From: Amycolatopsis sp.
GTDB lineage: Bacteria > Actinomycetota > Actinomycetes > Mycobacteriales > Pseudonocardiaceae
Direction of reading: 5' to 3'
Assembly (NCBI RefSeq): GCF_025464955.1
Contig: NZ_JAODNM010000052.1
Coordinates: 1 to 64,000 of the forward strand
Length of the DNA stretch: 64,000 bases
The notes beneath the pieces were generated by a model that had not been told where the DNA came from, made no database searches, and saw only the letters and a list, made by a program, of their open reading frames with translations. Both the position numbers and the translations under genes were made by a program. Position 1 is the first letter of the stretch, and the number at the start of each line of letters is the position of its first letter. Positions 41,486 to 51,346 of the stretch are shown here, one piece after another.

Positions 41486-43135
41486 TTACGCCTGGCGGAG
41501 TACGTTCCGGCGGATTTCACCGCTGCGCAGCAGGGTCGCGATGGCGTCGATCTCGCTGTCCATTGGCCGGTCTTCGGCGAGGAAGGCGACGTGCTTGCGG
41601 ATGTAGGCCTGGGCGGTGCGCGTGGTGCTGCCGAGCTTGTCCGTGCCGGTCAGGTCGGCGGCCTGGCACAGCGCGAGCAGGTGGATGGCCGTGACCTGGC
41701 TGGCCAACTGCACGACGGTGTAGGAATGCCGGGCGGCGATCGTGCCCATGCTGACCTTGTCCTGGTTGTGGGCCTCGGTCGAGCGGGAGAAGGAGCTCAT
41801 CGGCATGGTCAGGTGCAGGGCTTCGGCCGTCAGCGCGGACGCGGCGATCTGCGCGCCCTTGAAGCCGTGGTGGAGCCCGGCTTCGAAGTCTTCGGGCTCG
41901 GTCGGGGCGATGAGGTTCGGCGTCAGGCCGAGGCTGAACTTCTCGTCGACCATCAGTGCGAGCTGGCGGTCGAGCAGGTCGGCGAGACTGGCGACGGCCG
42001 AGGAGATCGCCTGGGTCGCCTGGGCGACATGGCCGCCGTAGAAGTTTCCGCTGTAGTGCACGGTGTCGGTGTCCGCGTCGAACAGCGGGTTGTCGTTCGA
42101 GGAGTTGATTTCGTTGGACAGCCACGGATCGGCCCAGGCCACGGTGTCGCGCAGGACGCCGACGACGTGCGGGGCGCAGCGGATGGAATAGGGGTCCTGG
42201 ATCTTGCGCTCGAGCTCGATGTACTCGCGTCCCTCGCCGGAACCGGGGCCGACCAGGTCGGTGTCGCTCACGACCGACGGGGAGTCCGACAGCATCTGGT
42301 AGATGTTCGCGGCGCTGGCCACCTGGCCCGGGTGCGGCTTGTGCTCGTGCGGGAAGGCGTGGAACTGGTCGCGGCTGCTGCGGCGGATCTCGGTCGCCAG
42401 TGCGGTGCAGAGTTCGGCCGCCCAGGCCAGTTCGGTGGCTTCGGCCAGCGCCAACGTCGCGTAGCCCGCCATGAACGACGTGCCGTTGACCAGTGCGAGG
42501 CCTTCCTTCGCCACCAGCGAGACGGGCTTCAGGCCGGTACTGCGGATCGCCGAGGCGGCCGGCAGCTCCTGACCCTGGTGCCGCAGGGTGCCTTCGCCGG
42601 TCAGCGCGGCGGCGAGGTAGCTCAGCGGGGCGAGGTCACCACTGGCGCCGACAGAGCCGCGCTCGGGGATCGACGGCAGGAGGTCGTTTTCCAGCAGGGT
42701 GAGGATGAGCTGGATAGGCTCCTGGCTGATCCCGGAGTTGCCGCGGGCGGCGCTATTGGCGCGGATCAGCATCGTCGCGCGGATGACCTCGTCCGGGGCG
42801 ATCGGACCCTGGCCGACCCGCAGGAAGCGCAGCAGGTTGCGCTGCAGCGCGATGGCCTTGTCCGGGCTGATCTGGCGGCCGCTGCTGTCGCCGAAGCCGG
42901 TGGTGACGCCGTAGATGGGGATCCCGGACTCGACGATCCGGTCCTTCGACTCCTGCGACGCCACCATGCGGATGACCGAGGCGGGCGAAATGCTCAAGCC
43001 CACCTTGCCTGGCTGGGTGGCGACGTTCCGGACGTCTTCGAGGGTGAGGCCGTAACCGTCGAGTGCGATTTCCGAGGTCTCTGTGGCCTTGGCATTCGAA
43101 ACAGTGGCGTTCTGGCGATCAATTACGGAGGTCAT
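41486..43135 (-). CDS. MIO-type aromatic amino acid ammonia-lyase, probably phenylalanine ammonia-lyase
   Basis: 549 residues. The prosthetic MIO forms from Ala164-Ser-Gly166 in GSVGASGDLAPLSYL; catalytic Tyr is in YGVTTGFG (75). The selectivity pair after LLR is Phe104-Leu105 (LLRFLRVGQG), as in plant PALs (FL), rather than His-Leu of tyrosine or Ser-His of histidine lyases, so phenylalanine to trans-cinnamate is predicted. NSSNDNP and FYGGHVAQATQ are the usual Asn/Gln active-site loops. An aminomutase reaction cannot be excluded. Flanked by DAHP synthase and hydroxamate genes in one operon. Confidence 0.88.
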   Translation of the reverse strand: MTSVIDRQNATVSNAKATETSEIALDGYGLTLEDVRNVATQPGKVGLSISPASVIRMVASQESKDRIVESGIPIYGVTTGFGDSSGRQISPDKAIALQRNLLRFLRVGQGPIAPDEVIRATMLIRANSAARGNSGISQEPIQLILTLLENDLLPSIPERGSVGASGDLAPLSYLAAALTGEGTLRHQGQELPAASAIRSTGLKPVSLVAKEGLALVNGTSFMAGYATLALAEATELAWAAELCTALATEIRRSSRDQFHAFPHEHKPHPGQVASAANIYQMLSDSPSVVSDTDLVGPGSGEGREYIELERKIQDPYSIRCAPHVVGVLRDTVAWADPWLSNEINSSNDNPLFDADTDTVHYSGNFYGGHVAQATQAISSAVASLADLLDRQLALMVDEKFSLGLTPNLIAPTEPEDFEAGLHHGFKGAQIAASALTAEALHLTMPMSSFSRSTEAHNQDKVSMGTIAARHSYTVVQLASQVTAIHLLALCQAADLTGTDKLGSTTRTAQAYIRKHVAFLAEDRPMDSEIDAIATLLRSGEIRRNVLRQA

Positions 43136-43173
43136 GATCTTCCTTCAGCTGGTTTCCGATGTCGGGTTGTCGG

Positions 43174-43752
43174 CTAGCGGTTTACGGCGTGCGCGTCGAT
43201 GGCCGCGTAGTACTCCTCGCGGGTGGCAGTGCAGAGGTAGGCGCGTTTGTCGGGGAGGTCGATTTCCTTTTCGATCTTGAAGCCGACCGAGCAGACGAGC
43301 TTGAGCATCGCCCGGTGGCGGACGTCGGGCTCGCCGACCACCCGCAGCACCGCGGGGTCGTCGAGCAGGAACTCGACCATGGTCTTGATACCGGCGATGG
43401 TGAACCCGGGCACGGGCTCGTCGGTCGGCGCCGCGAGGAAGTGGATCGACTTGTCGCCAGCCTGCGGGGTGTAGACGTCCGGGCCCAGTTCGCTGGCGGG
43501 TTCGTACCGCTCGAACAGGCAGGCCGGCTTTCCGTCGTGCATCCCGATGAAGTCCTCGTGGGTCGACCCGGCCGCGATCTCGGAGAACCGCCGTCGCACG
43601 TCGTCGAGGCTGTAGTCGAGCATGCCCCAGAACGAGCACTTGGGATTGGTGAGCCAGGAATGCAGCAGCTCCGCGTCCGCGGCGGGGTCCACCGGGCGCA
43701 GCGAGACCTCGCCGACCTTTTCGTCTGTGCGCGTGAAGACAAAGTTGCTCAT
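43174..43752 (-). CDS. GNAT N-acyltransferase of hydroxamate biosynthesis (DesC/IucB-like)
   Basis: 192 residues. It matches the siderophore acetyltransferase group (Acetyltransf_8): [66 protein letters not shown] and [20 protein letters not shown]. These enzymes acylate the N-hydroxy group of an N-hydroxydiamine with an acyl-CoA (acetyl, succinyl or others). It overlaps the monooxygenase stop by ATGA. Given the ligase in the same operon, cinnamoyl-CoA is the suggested donor; that is inference. Confidence 0.88.
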   Translation of the reverse strand: MSNFVFTRTDEKVGEVSLRPVDPAADAELLHSWLTNPKCSFWGMLDYSLDDVRRRFSEIAAGSTHEDFIGMHDGKPACLFERYEPASELGPDVYTPQAGDKSIHFLAAPTDEPVPGFTIAGIKTMVEFLLDDPAVLRVVGEPDVRHRAMLKLVCSVGFKIEKEIDLPDKRAYLCTATREEYYAAIDAHAVNR

Positions 43753-45089
43753 CGGATTGCTGCTTCCATTGGCATGGTCAGGTCGGAAAGGTCGGTGGAG
43801 TCGGTGAGCGCGCTGAAGTCCTGGAAGGCGACTCGGCGCTCGATGGGGTAGTACTCGCGGCCCAGCAGCTCGCGGATGATGCAGGAGTTGCGGTAGGCCG
43901 CCATGCCGAGGTCCGGGGTGACGAAGCCGTGGGTGTGCAACTCGGCGTTCTGGACGTAGATCTCGTCACCGGCGACGTCGGTGGCGTAGTTGCGGCGCAC
44001 CGCGAAGCGGCCCTTCGCGTCGAAGGCGACACGGTCGCTGATCGGCGCGAGGAACTCGGGGAGCCGGTTGCTGTAGCCCGTCGCGAGTACCAGTCCGTCG
44101 GTGGTGAGCGAGTAGTCCTTGCCCTGTTCCTGCTGGCGAAGGGAAAGCGTGTACTGGCCGGTGGAATCGTTGTGGCCGGCGCCGAGCAACGCGCTATTGG
44201 TCAGCAGCCGCGTCGGGCACGGGCCGGTGCGGCTCTTGACGTACAGGAGGTCGAAGATCGCGTCGATCAGCGGCGCGCTGATTCCCTTGTACAGACCCTT
44301 TTGCCTTGCCAGCAAGCCCTCGCGGGTGTTCTCCGGCAGGGCGTGGAAGTAGTCCACGTATTCCGGAGAAGTCAGTTCGAGCGTGAGTTTGCTGTAGTCC
44401 AGCGGGAAGAACCGCGCTGACCGGGTGACCCAGTTCAACGTGTACGGCTTGGTGTCGATGTCCTGCAGCAGGTCGTAGTACACCTCGGCTGCGCTCTGTC
44501 CACTGCCGACGATCGTGATGCTTCGCTTGCGCTGCAACACCTCTTTCGACTGCAGGTAACCCGAGGTGTGCACGGCGTCGCCGCCGACCCCGGCCATTGC
44601 CTCGGGGATGTGCGGCGGGGTACCGGTGCCCAGCACGAGCCGCTTGCCGCGGAACTCCCGGTGTGCGCCGGTGGCGGTGACCACCGCGTGCACGACGTAC
44701 GTCCGGTCCTTGTCGTCGTACTCGACCGCGGTGACGCAGTGTCCGAAGCGGACGTTGTCGAGCTTCGACACCGCCCAGCGGCAGTAGTCGCTGTATTCAG
44801 CGCGCAAGGGGAACAGGCTTGTGCGGATGTAGAACGAGTAGAGCCGGCCGGTTTCCTTGAGATAGTTCAAGAACGAGTACGGCGACGTCGGGTCGGCCAG
44901 GGTGACCAGGTCGGACATGAACGGCGTCTGCAGCTCGGCAGTCTCCAGCAGCATCCCGGGGTGCCACTCGAACTCCGGCTTGCTGTCGAGGAAGACGCCG
45001 TTGAGGTCCTCGATCGGCGCGGTCAGCGCGGCGAGTCCCAGGTTGAACGGGCCGACGCCGATGGCGATGAAATCGTGTGTGGTGCTCAA
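43749..45089 (-). CDS. L-lysine/diamine N-monooxygenase (DesB/IucD-like)
   Basis: 446 residues from TTG 45089, 9 nt after GAAGGAG; the frame extends upstream over the decarboxylase but only this start is family-like ([17 protein letters not shown]). FAD site [13 protein letters not shown] site [16 protein letters not shown], and the ATGY motif ([10 protein letters not shown]). With the upstream decarboxylase it would hydroxylate the free amine of cadaverine or a related diamine, as DesB does. It overlaps the acyltransferase by 4 bp. Confidence 0.92.
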   Translation of the reverse strand: MSTTHDFIAIGVGPFNLGLAALTAPIEDLNGVFLDSKPEFEWHPGMLLETAELQTPFMSDLVTLADPTSPYSFLNYLKETGRLYSFYIRTSLFPLRAEYSDYCRWAVSKLDNVRFGHCVTAVEYDDKDRTYVVHAVVTATGAHREFRGKRLVLGTGTPPHIPEAMAGVGGDAVHTSGYLQSKEVLQRKRSITIVGSGQSAAEVYYDLLQDIDTKPYTLNWVTRSARFFPLDYSKLTLELTSPEYVDYFHALPENTREGLLARQKGLYKGISAPLIDAIFDLLYVKSRTGPCPTRLLTNSALLGAGHNDSTGQYTLSLRQQEQGKDYSLTTDGLVLATGYSNRLPEFLAPISDRVAFDAKGRFAVRRNYATDVAGDEIYVQNAELHTHGFVTPDLGMAAYRNSCIIRELLGREYYPIERRVAFQDFSALTDSTDLSDLTMPMEAAIR

Positions 45090-45115
45090 GATTATCGACT
45101 CCTTCTTCGAGTTCG

Positions 45116-46660
45116 TCAGCTCGCGCGGGATCCGCTGAGTTCGTAGGCATCGGCCAGTTCGGCGGCGTGGGCGGCGAGCAGGTCGAGCACCGTGGCGATG
45201 TCGTGCAAGGTGGTACGCGGGTTCAGCAGGGTGAACTTGAGGTAGTGGTGTCCGTCCACTTTGGTGCCGGCCACCATGGCCTCGCCCGAGGCGAACAGCG
45301 CAGACCTGGCGTGCAGGTTCGCCCGGTCGCACAGCTCGGGGCTGGCGCCTTCCCACGGGATGTAGCGGAACACCAGGGTGCTGAGCTCCGGTTCGGTGAC
45401 GACCTCGAAGCGGCTGTCGCTCTGCAGCATCAGCCAGGCGTCGTAGGCGCGGTCGATGACTTCGTCGAACAGCTCGCCGACCGCGTCCGCGCCCATGATC
45501 CGCAGTGTCAGCCACAGCTTGAGCGCGTCGAACCGGCGGGTCGTCTGGATGCTCTTGTCGACCTGGTTCGGCGCACCGGTTTTCGCCGAGTGCTTCGGGT
45601 TGAGGTAGTCCGCGTGGTAAGTGACGTAGCCGAGCGTCGTGCCGTCGGCGACGAGCAGGGCGCTGGAGCTGACCGGCTGGAAGAACGACTTGTGGAAGTC
45701 GACGGTCACCGAGTTCGCGTACTCGATGCCGTCGAGCTTGTGGCGGCGGCGCGAGACCAGCAGTCCGCAGCCGTACGCCGCGTCGACGTGCATCCACACG
45801 CCGTACCGCTCGCACAGGTTCGCGATTTCGGGCAGCGGGTCGATGCTGCCGAAGTCGGTGGTTCCGGCGGTGGCCACGACGGCCATCGGGATCAGGCCGT
45901 CGGCCAGGCAGTGCGCCAATTCCTGCTGCAGCGCGAGCGGCTGCATCCGGCGTTCGGCATCCGATGCCACCGCGATGACGGCGCCGTCGCCCAGCCCGAG
46001 CATCCGAGCCGCCTTGATGACGCTGAAGTGGCTGTTCTCCGAGGCGAAGATCCGCAGTTTCGGCAGGATCGCGATGTCCGGCTCGGTCTCACCGGGCTGC
46101 AGGCGTACCCGGCGCAAGGTGTCCTCGCGGGCCACCAGCATCGCCTGCAGGTTGGACTGCGTGCCGCCGCTGGTGAACACGCCGTCGGCGTCCGAGCCGA
46201 ACCCGATGCGGTCGGTCGTCCAGTCGATGAGGCGCCGCTCGATCAGCGTCCCGCCGACGCTCTGGTCCCAGGTGTCGAGCGAGGAGTTGATCGAGGAAAG
46301 GACGGTCTCGCCCAGCAGGGCGGGGATGACGATCGGGCAGTTCAGGTGGGCGAGATAGCGCGGGTGGTGGAAGTACACGGCGTCACGCAGGTAGATGCGC
46401 TCCAGCTCGTCCAGTGCCGCGGCCGAGTCGCTCAGCGGCCGCTCGAGGTCGATGCCGCGGATCTCGGGCTCCAGCGCGGCCACGCTGATCCCGGTGGCCG
46501 GCCGGTCGACCTTGGCGATTTTGGCGGCCACCCGCTCGGCACCTTCGGCCACGGTGCGGCGATAGTCCTCCGCGGTGACCTCACTGAGCAGATACCGCCT
46601 CGGGTCACCGGGCAGCGCTGACTGGCTCAGTTCTTGGGCTCCTTGCTCAAGGAAAGTCAT
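45116..46660 (-). CDS. PLP-dependent lysine/diaminobutyrate-type decarboxylase (DesA-like)
   Basis: 514 residues from ATG 46660 (GGAGG and AAGG upstream). Group II decarboxylase fold: [27 protein letters not shown] (Asp for the pyridine N) and PLP Lys324 in [17 protein letters not shown]. The HKxFFQPxxxS form is that of DesA and L-2,4-diaminobutyrate decarboxylases rather than aromatic ones (HKW). The product would be cadaverine or 1,3-diaminopropane, feeding the monooxygenase 26 bp downstream. First gene of the operon. Confidence 0.9.
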   Translation of the reverse strand: MTFLEQGAQELSQSALPGDPRRYLLSEVTAEDYRRTVAEGAERVAAKIAKVDRPATGISVAALEPEIRGIDLERPLSDSAAALDELERIYLRDAVYFHHPRYLAHLNCPIVIPALLGETVLSSINSSLDTWDQSVGGTLIERRLIDWTTDRIGFGSDADGVFTSGGTQSNLQAMLVAREDTLRRVRLQPGETEPDIAILPKLRIFASENSHFSVIKAARMLGLGDGAVIAVASDAERRMQPLALQQELAHCLADGLIPMAVVATAGTTDFGSIDPLPEIANLCERYGVWMHVDAAYGCGLLVSRRRHKLDGIEYANSVTVDFHKSFFQPVSSSALLVADGTTLGYVTYHADYLNPKHSAKTGAPNQVDKSIQTTRRFDALKLWLTLRIMGADAVGELFDEVIDRAYDAWLMLQSDSRFEVVTEPELSTLVFRYIPWEGASPELCDRANLHARSALFASGEAMVAGTKVDGHHYLKFTLLNPRTTLHDIATVLDLLAAHAAELADAYELSGSRAS

Positions 46661-47190
46661 AGCCTTGTCGTCCTCCGAACAGGGTCGACCGCGCCACCGA
46701 AACGAATCGGGAAGCGGAAATGGACAATGCGTTAACCGGAAACAGAAGATTCTCTCGGCCGCCCCGAGGCTTTTCCCTTGCGGGGCCTTTCGGTGCCGGT
46801 CTCGTTTGTTGCTAAGACCACTAGACACCCGTCTTGAACCCCGGTCAACCATCGTCAACACTGATTCCGGCGGGCGTTCCACGGCGAAATACGGAGGCCG
46901 ACACGGAGGACTACGGAGACGCGATCGGGGTTACGGAGGTGACAGTGGGTCACTGACACAGTCACTTAAAGTCATAGAAACGGACGTACCTGTTGCTTTG
47001 TTTGTTGTTTTACCCGTTTACTGAAAGGTAATATGGGTGCTATGTCGGTTTGTGCCAACGTGCCCGTAGTGAGGGTGCCGAACCGCCGACGAGACTTTCA
47101 GTGCTCCGGCGTCACTCGTGGAATTGCGGGAAAATCCGCTTGAATTCCGGGTGGAGGTGAATCGCATTCGGGCGCGCTGCGGCTTTCGAG
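46661..47190. other. upstream region of the hydroxamate/cinnamate operon
   Basis: No gene. The part at about 46.96-47.05 kb is markedly AT-rich (GTTGCTTTGTTTGTTGTTTT, ACTGAAAGGTAATATGG) and is the best place for the operon promoter, giving a leader of some 300 bp. I find no DmdR/IdeR iron box (TTAGGTTAGSCTAACCTAA type), unlike desferrioxamine operons. Confidence 0.4.
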
Positions 47191-47241
47191 CCCTCGGGGC
47201 CACCCTTGTGGCTTCTAACGCCACAAGGGTGGCCCCGAGGG
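47191..47241. terminator. 21-bp perfect palindrome (CCTCGGGGCCACCCTTGTGG family D)
   Basis: Bases 47191-47211 and 47221-47241 are exact complements around the loop CTTCTAACG. It starts 30 bp beyond the LAL gene stop, so it fits a terminator. The right arm's GCCACAAGGGTGGCCCCGAG recurs at 62.99-63.01 kb. Confidence 0.8.
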
Positions 47242-47271
47242 AACGCCACGACGCCACCAAAGCCCCGCGGA

Positions 47272-50097
47272 TCAGGGGTTCGCGACGCCGCCGGTTTCGA
47301 AGAGGCGCGCGAGTTCACGGCGGGAGCGGACGCCGAGTTTGCGGTACGCGGCGGCAAGGTGGCTTTCGACAGTGCGTGTCCCGACGTGCAGGGACTCTGC
47401 GGCTTCCCGATTGCTCGCGCCAGCCGCGACGGCTTCCACCACCCGGCGTTCTGCGGCCGTCAGTACTTCGGCCGAGCCGGCGGCACTGATCCGGTCCAGC
47501 TCTGCCCGCGCCGCGTCGCGCCAGACGGTCAGGCCACCACTGGCGAAGATCGCCGCGGCACGTTCGATGTCGTCCCTGGTGGACCGCCGGGACCGCCGTT
47601 TCAGGTTCACCCGCGCCAGCGCGAGCAGACTGCGGCCCAGTTCGGGGCGCAGCTGACTGAACTCGTGCTCGTCGACGGCCGAAGACAGTAGTTCGGCGGC
47701 GCGGTCCAGGTCGCCGGCTTCGGCCGCGCACAGGCCGAGGATCCGCTGCCCGGTGCCACGCAAAGTGCAGCGCTTGCCCCGTTTTCCGGCGGCGACCAAC
47801 TGTTCGCCGATGGCGATGGCTTCCTCGAGCCTGCCCGCGTAGACCAGTTGCTCGCCCAGGTCGGTGTCCATCCGGTACCGCGCGCCGGTGTCGCGGCTGC
47901 CGAACGACTCGGCAGCGTCCCGTGCGCGGGAAAGCAGTTCGACAGCGCGGCCGTGCTCACCGCGTTGCGCGGCCACCAACCCGAGCATGTGGTCGGCGGC
48001 CATCCGCCTGGTCCGGTGGGTGGTCGTCGCCCACCCGAGTTTCTCGACCAGGTTCATGACGTCGTCACAACGCCCGGTCGCGAGGAACAGCCGCGCCTTC
48101 AGCTGCGCGCGGTGGGTGGGTTCGCAAAACCGCCAGTCCATCGACTCGTCGCTCTCGGCGAGCGCCATCATCGCGGACTCGGCGTCGCCGCCGAGCAGCT
48201 GTACCTCGCCCAGCAGCATGCTGAGCAACGAGATGGCGAGGTCGTCGGCGACGGTGCGGGCCTGGTCCAGCCCGGCCGCCAGGATGGCCGTCGCGTCGGC
48301 CAGCTCGTCGGTGATGACCAGCCCCTGCGCCCAATGGACGCCGACTGTGGCCGGTGCTCCCGCCTTGCCGGGCGCGGACTCCAGTGCTGTGGCTCGCGCC
48401 AGCAGGTCAGCGTCGAGCCCGTCCCCGGAATCGACTTTGACGTCCATCAGCTGGAGGTATGCCTGGTGCGTGCAGTACCCCTCCGGGTCGACCTGCTCGG
48501 CGTAGCGGACGGCCAGATGGGCGTGCTCTTCGCGGCGAGTGAAGTCGCCGTAGAACCGGCCGGCGGACTGGGTGTGCAGCAGCGCGAGCCGGCGCGGGTC
48601 CCGCTCGTCCGGCCGCTGCGCGCTGGCCAGCACCTGTGAAGCCACGTCCGGGCCGGACAGTAGATAGACCAGACCGGCCAGGATCGGCAGTGCGACCTCC
48701 AGCAGCGGGGTTTCCAGCGTCGCGAGGTCGACCGGTCTCAGCAGCTCCGCGGCCCGTTCGAAGTTCGCGACGTCCCGCTGCAGCCGCGCGGCGACGATCC
48801 GGCGGCGGTCGATCGCACCGTCCTCGGGACGGGTGAACCGCAGTGCCTGTTCGGCCAGCACCACAGCGTGCGCGGCGGCACCCCGGTTGCGTGCGTGCTC
48901 CACGGCCTCGTCGAACGCCGCCGCGACCTCGTGCCGCACCGAGCCGGGGTCGGCTTCGTCGACGGTCAGCGCCATGTGGTGCGCCTTGGCTTCCGGCGAG
49001 TCGGCGACTTCGACGAGCCGCCGGTGCAGTTCGAGCTGGCGGCCGGGTGGGAGCGACTTCATGGCCGCGGCCGAGAGCAGCGGATGGCCGGCGACTAGCT
49101 TGCCGTCGACCTCGTTGACCACGCCGTCGGCGACGGCCAGATCCAGTGTCCGCACCGGGTCGTCGACCATGTCCGCCAACGCCTTCGCCGCGACTTGGAT
49201 CGTCGGGCTGCCGAGCGCGGACACCACGCACAGCGCGTCGATCACCTCGGTCCCCAGCGCGCTGACCCGTTCGAACATCATCACCTGGAGGGTGTCCGGG
49301 ATCGGCATCGGATCGCCGTGCTGGTGGTGCCCGCGCACCCAGGTACCGGCCAGTTCCAAGGCCCAGAACGGATTGCCGAGCGTCGCCGCGCAGATGAGCT
49401 CGCTGTCCCCGCGGCTGACCGGCAGGCCGATCCTGGCCTTGACCAAGGTGCGGACTTCCGCGGGTGTCAGCGGCGGCAGCGGAAAGTGCTGTCGTAACAA
49501 GAAGATGTCGAGCAGGGCGAGTGGCATCTCGGGCGTTTCGGTGCCGGTGTCGAACGGGCCGCCGGTCCGCATCGACATCAGCAGCCGGACGGGAAGGTCG
49601 GACAGTCGCCGCAGCGCGAAAGCAAGCGTTTCCTGGGATGCCGCGTCGGCCCAGCGCAGGTCGTCGATGGCTACCAGCACACTCGACCGTTCCGCGCACC
49701 AAATCAGGACGCTCTGCACGGCCATCGCGATGAGCCGGACCGACGGCGGACGCCTCGTCGGGGAGGCTCGCAGCAATGCGACTTCCAGTGCTTCGCGTTG
49801 CGGCTCCGGCAAATCGGGGAGAACCTCGTCGATGACGTCGGCGAGCAGATCTCCCAGTACTACATAGGGCATGGACGATTCGGCCTCCACCGCGGCAGCC
49901 GCCAGCACGCGGATTCCCGATGAGCGGGCCAGTTTCACTCCCTCAGCCCACAGCGTCGACTTGCCGATACCGGCTTCGCCGGTGAGCAACACCGCGTCGG
50001 ACGAACCTCCTCGCACAGTGGCCGCCCAGTGAACCCGAGCGCGTACTTCTTCCCGATCACGCGAAGCCGAGACCTGTCCCAGGTCAGTCGGTTTCAT
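47272..50097 (-). CDS. LuxR-family LAL-type (large ATP-binding) regulator
   Basis: 941 residues from ATG 50097, which has GGAGGGG at the right distance (GTG 50103 is too close). N-terminal AAA/STAND ATPase with Walker A LTGEAGIGKST (40-47) and Walker B VLVAIDDLRWAD. A long helical TPR-like middle follows, and a LuxR helix-turn-helix at the C-terminus (LTAAERRVVEAVAAGASNRE, LHVGTRTVESHLAAAYRKLG). LAL regulators commonly switch on antibiotic and other clusters. It lies 0.6 kb upstream of the hydroxamate/cinnamate operon, same strand, so pathway control is likely. Confidence 0.9.
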   Translation of the reverse strand: MKPTDLGQVSASRDREEVRARVHWAATVRGGSSDAVLLTGEAGIGKSTLWAEGVKLARSSGIRVLAAAAVEAESSMPYVVLGDLLADVIDEVLPDLPEPQREALEVALLRASPTRRPPSVRLIAMAVQSVLIWCAERSSVLVAIDDLRWADAASQETLAFALRRLSDLPVRLLMSMRTGGPFDTGTETPEMPLALLDIFLLRQHFPLPPLTPAEVRTLVKARIGLPVSRGDSELICAATLGNPFWALELAGTWVRGHHQHGDPMPIPDTLQVMMFERVSALGTEVIDALCVVSALGSPTIQVAAKALADMVDDPVRTLDLAVADGVVNEVDGKLVAGHPLLSAAAMKSLPPGRQLELHRRLVEVADSPEAKAHHMALTVDEADPGSVRHEVAAAFDEAVEHARNRGAAAHAVVLAEQALRFTRPEDGAIDRRRIVAARLQRDVANFERAAELLRPVDLATLETPLLEVALPILAGLVYLLSGPDVASQVLASAQRPDERDPRRLALLHTQSAGRFYGDFTRREEHAHLAVRYAEQVDPEGYCTHQAYLQLMDVKVDSGDGLDADLLARATALESAPGKAGAPATVGVHWAQGLVITDELADATAILAAGLDQARTVADDLAISLLSMLLGEVQLLGGDAESAMMALAESDESMDWRFCEPTHRAQLKARLFLATGRCDDVMNLVEKLGWATTTHRTRRMAADHMLGLVAAQRGEHGRAVELLSRARDAAESFGSRDTGARYRMDTDLGEQLVYAGRLEEAIAIGEQLVAAGKRGKRCTLRGTGQRILGLCAAEAGDLDRAAELLSSAVDEHEFSQLRPELGRSLLALARVNLKRRSRRSTRDDIERAAAIFASGGLTVWRDAARAELDRISAAGSAEVLTAAERRVVEAVAAGASNREAAESLHVGTRTVESHLAAAYRKLGVRSRRELARLFETGGVANP

Positions 50098-50273
50098 GCG
50101 CACCCCTCCCCGAGCCGGTGGATTGATCCTACGACCGAACGATCGGTGCGCGACCCCGCTGTTGTCGTCAATGGGCCAAAAAATTGCCCCTTAATACCTT
50201 CCTGCCACTTTCAGGTGAACGGTCGCGGAGAACCATTCGTGTAGTCGTCTGCCGATGGCCAGCAACGACGGGA

Positions 50274-50312
50274 AGGCCCCCTCGGCGACGTCTCGTGCCG
50301 CCGAGGGGGCCT
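50274..50312 (-). terminator. terminator of the small membrane protein gene
   Basis: AGGCCCCCTCGGCG (50274-50287) and its exact complement (50299-50312) around an 11-nt loop, 19 bp past the stop of the leftward gene. Confidence 0.8.
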
Positions 50313-50330
50313 CCCGATTGGTGAATTCAC

Positions 50331-50777
50331 TCAGTGTTCAGCGGGGGCTTTTCCCGGTGTGGCACTGGTTCTGCGTACGACGGTGGCCAAGATCAGGGCG
50401 ATGGAACCCGCCGCGAGAAGCCCGAGCGTCACTACGTTGAGCAGTTTGTCGACGGTGTCGTACATGTCGAGATGCTGGAAGTGATAGGTCATGTGTAGAA
50501 CGTTGAAGGTCAGCCAGCCGAACCCGGCCGTGCGGACGAGGACGTCGTTGTGCACGTAGCGCAACGCGATCAGGCTCAACACGGTCAGCGCCAGGAACAT
50601 GGCGCCCGCGTCCTTGGCGAGGTGCTCGTTGTACGGGCCGAGCGGGGGCAGCCAACTGCGGCCGAACCCGGGAAAGTGTTCGTACCACGGCTGCGGCGCG
50701 AAGTATGCCCAGAAGCCCGTGTAGGCGCCCGCGAGGGCGAGGCCGGTTAGTAGTAAGCGGCGGAGTGTGGCATTCAT
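50331..50777 (-). CDS. small four-span membrane protein
   Basis: 148 residues from ATG 50777. Four hydrophobic helices (LLLTGLALAGAYTGFWAYFA, FLALTVLSLIAL, FGWLTFNVLHMTYHF, LLNVVTLGLLAAGSIALIL) with conserved-looking aromatic and His residues (PGFGRSWLPPLGPYNEHLAKD, MTYHFQHLDMYD). It resembles uncharacterised actinobacterial membrane proteins sometimes annotated as DoxX-like/DUF4345-like; I do not assign a function. Confidence 0.75.
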   Translation of the reverse strand: MNATLRRLLLTGLALAGAYTGFWAYFAPQPWYEHFPGFGRSWLPPLGPYNEHLAKDAGAMFLALTVLSLIALRYVHNDVLVRTAGFGWLTFNVLHMTYHFQHLDMYDTVDKLLNVVTLGLLAAGSIALILATVVRRTSATPGKAPAEH

Positions 50778-50891
50778 ACCCGTCAGACGAGGCAGCGTCC
50801 GCCGATGTGACAACCCCGGAGCGTGACATTTCGGCGGGCCTTTTCGACCGGCAGCCGTCAAGAAATCAGAAATACGAAAGGACTCAACCAC

Positions 50892-50956
50892 CGCAACTCG
50901 CCGTCGAGTTGCGATCGTGGGTTACACCAACCACCGCAACTCGCCGTCGAGTTGCG
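50892..50956. repeat. family A palindrome pair, 43-bp period
   Basis: Two perfect CGCAACTCG-CCGT-CGAGTTGCG copies (50892-50913, 50935-50956), 43 bp start to start. The spacer is 21 nt, with GTGG...CCAC self-complementarity. Confidence 0.9.
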
Positions 50957-51007
50957 GGCTGAAGGTCGGTCGGGGTGGCTGGGTGGTGTCGGTGTGGCTG
51001 GTGGGGT

Positions 51008-51325
51008 TCTTGAGGTCAGCGGGTGTGGTCGGCTGGTGGTGACTGTGGGACTCGTCGGCTTGAACGTGGGACTCGCCGGGCCGGAGTGTGGGACTCGCCG
51101 ACGTGCTGTGCGAGTCCCACGTTCAGCGAGGGCGAGCCCCACAGTCAGACCGGCGAGTCCCACACCCAGCTCCGGACACCGGCTTCCGCCGTACACCGAC
51201 ACGACTCGGCCGGCCTTCGCGCCCGCCAGGGACTCCCCGTCCGCCCCAGTCCTTGCTGCGGTAAAACGCAGCCAGTGCACATTAACCAGCACCCACACAT
51301 ACGACCGAAGAGCCACAAAAGTGCC
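51008..51325. repeat. composite intergenic repeat block (copy 2)
   Basis: Nearly identical to 37990-38237 through the GTGGGACTCG array, with an additional inverted CGAGTCCCAC near 51163 and an insert of about 80 bp before the GCTGCG-GTAAAA-CGCAGC hairpin (51255-51272). It ends with the ACCCACACATACGAC motif and a degenerate family C palindrome (51304-51325). Confidence 0.85.
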
Positions 51326-51346
51326 AGTCCTGGGCGGGAGGCCGCG

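Noticed and set aside
38323..46660. Complete desferrioxamine siderophore cluster
   Set aside because: No NIS synthetase, ferric-siderophore receptor, exporter or iron box is present, and half the operon is phenylpropanoid-type. Only the first three hydroxamate steps are supported.
47272..50097. Possible MalT-type sugar regulator
   Set aside because: The N-terminal ATPase and C-terminal LuxR domain fit the LAL class in general. There is no adjacent sugar-uptake gene to support a MalT role.
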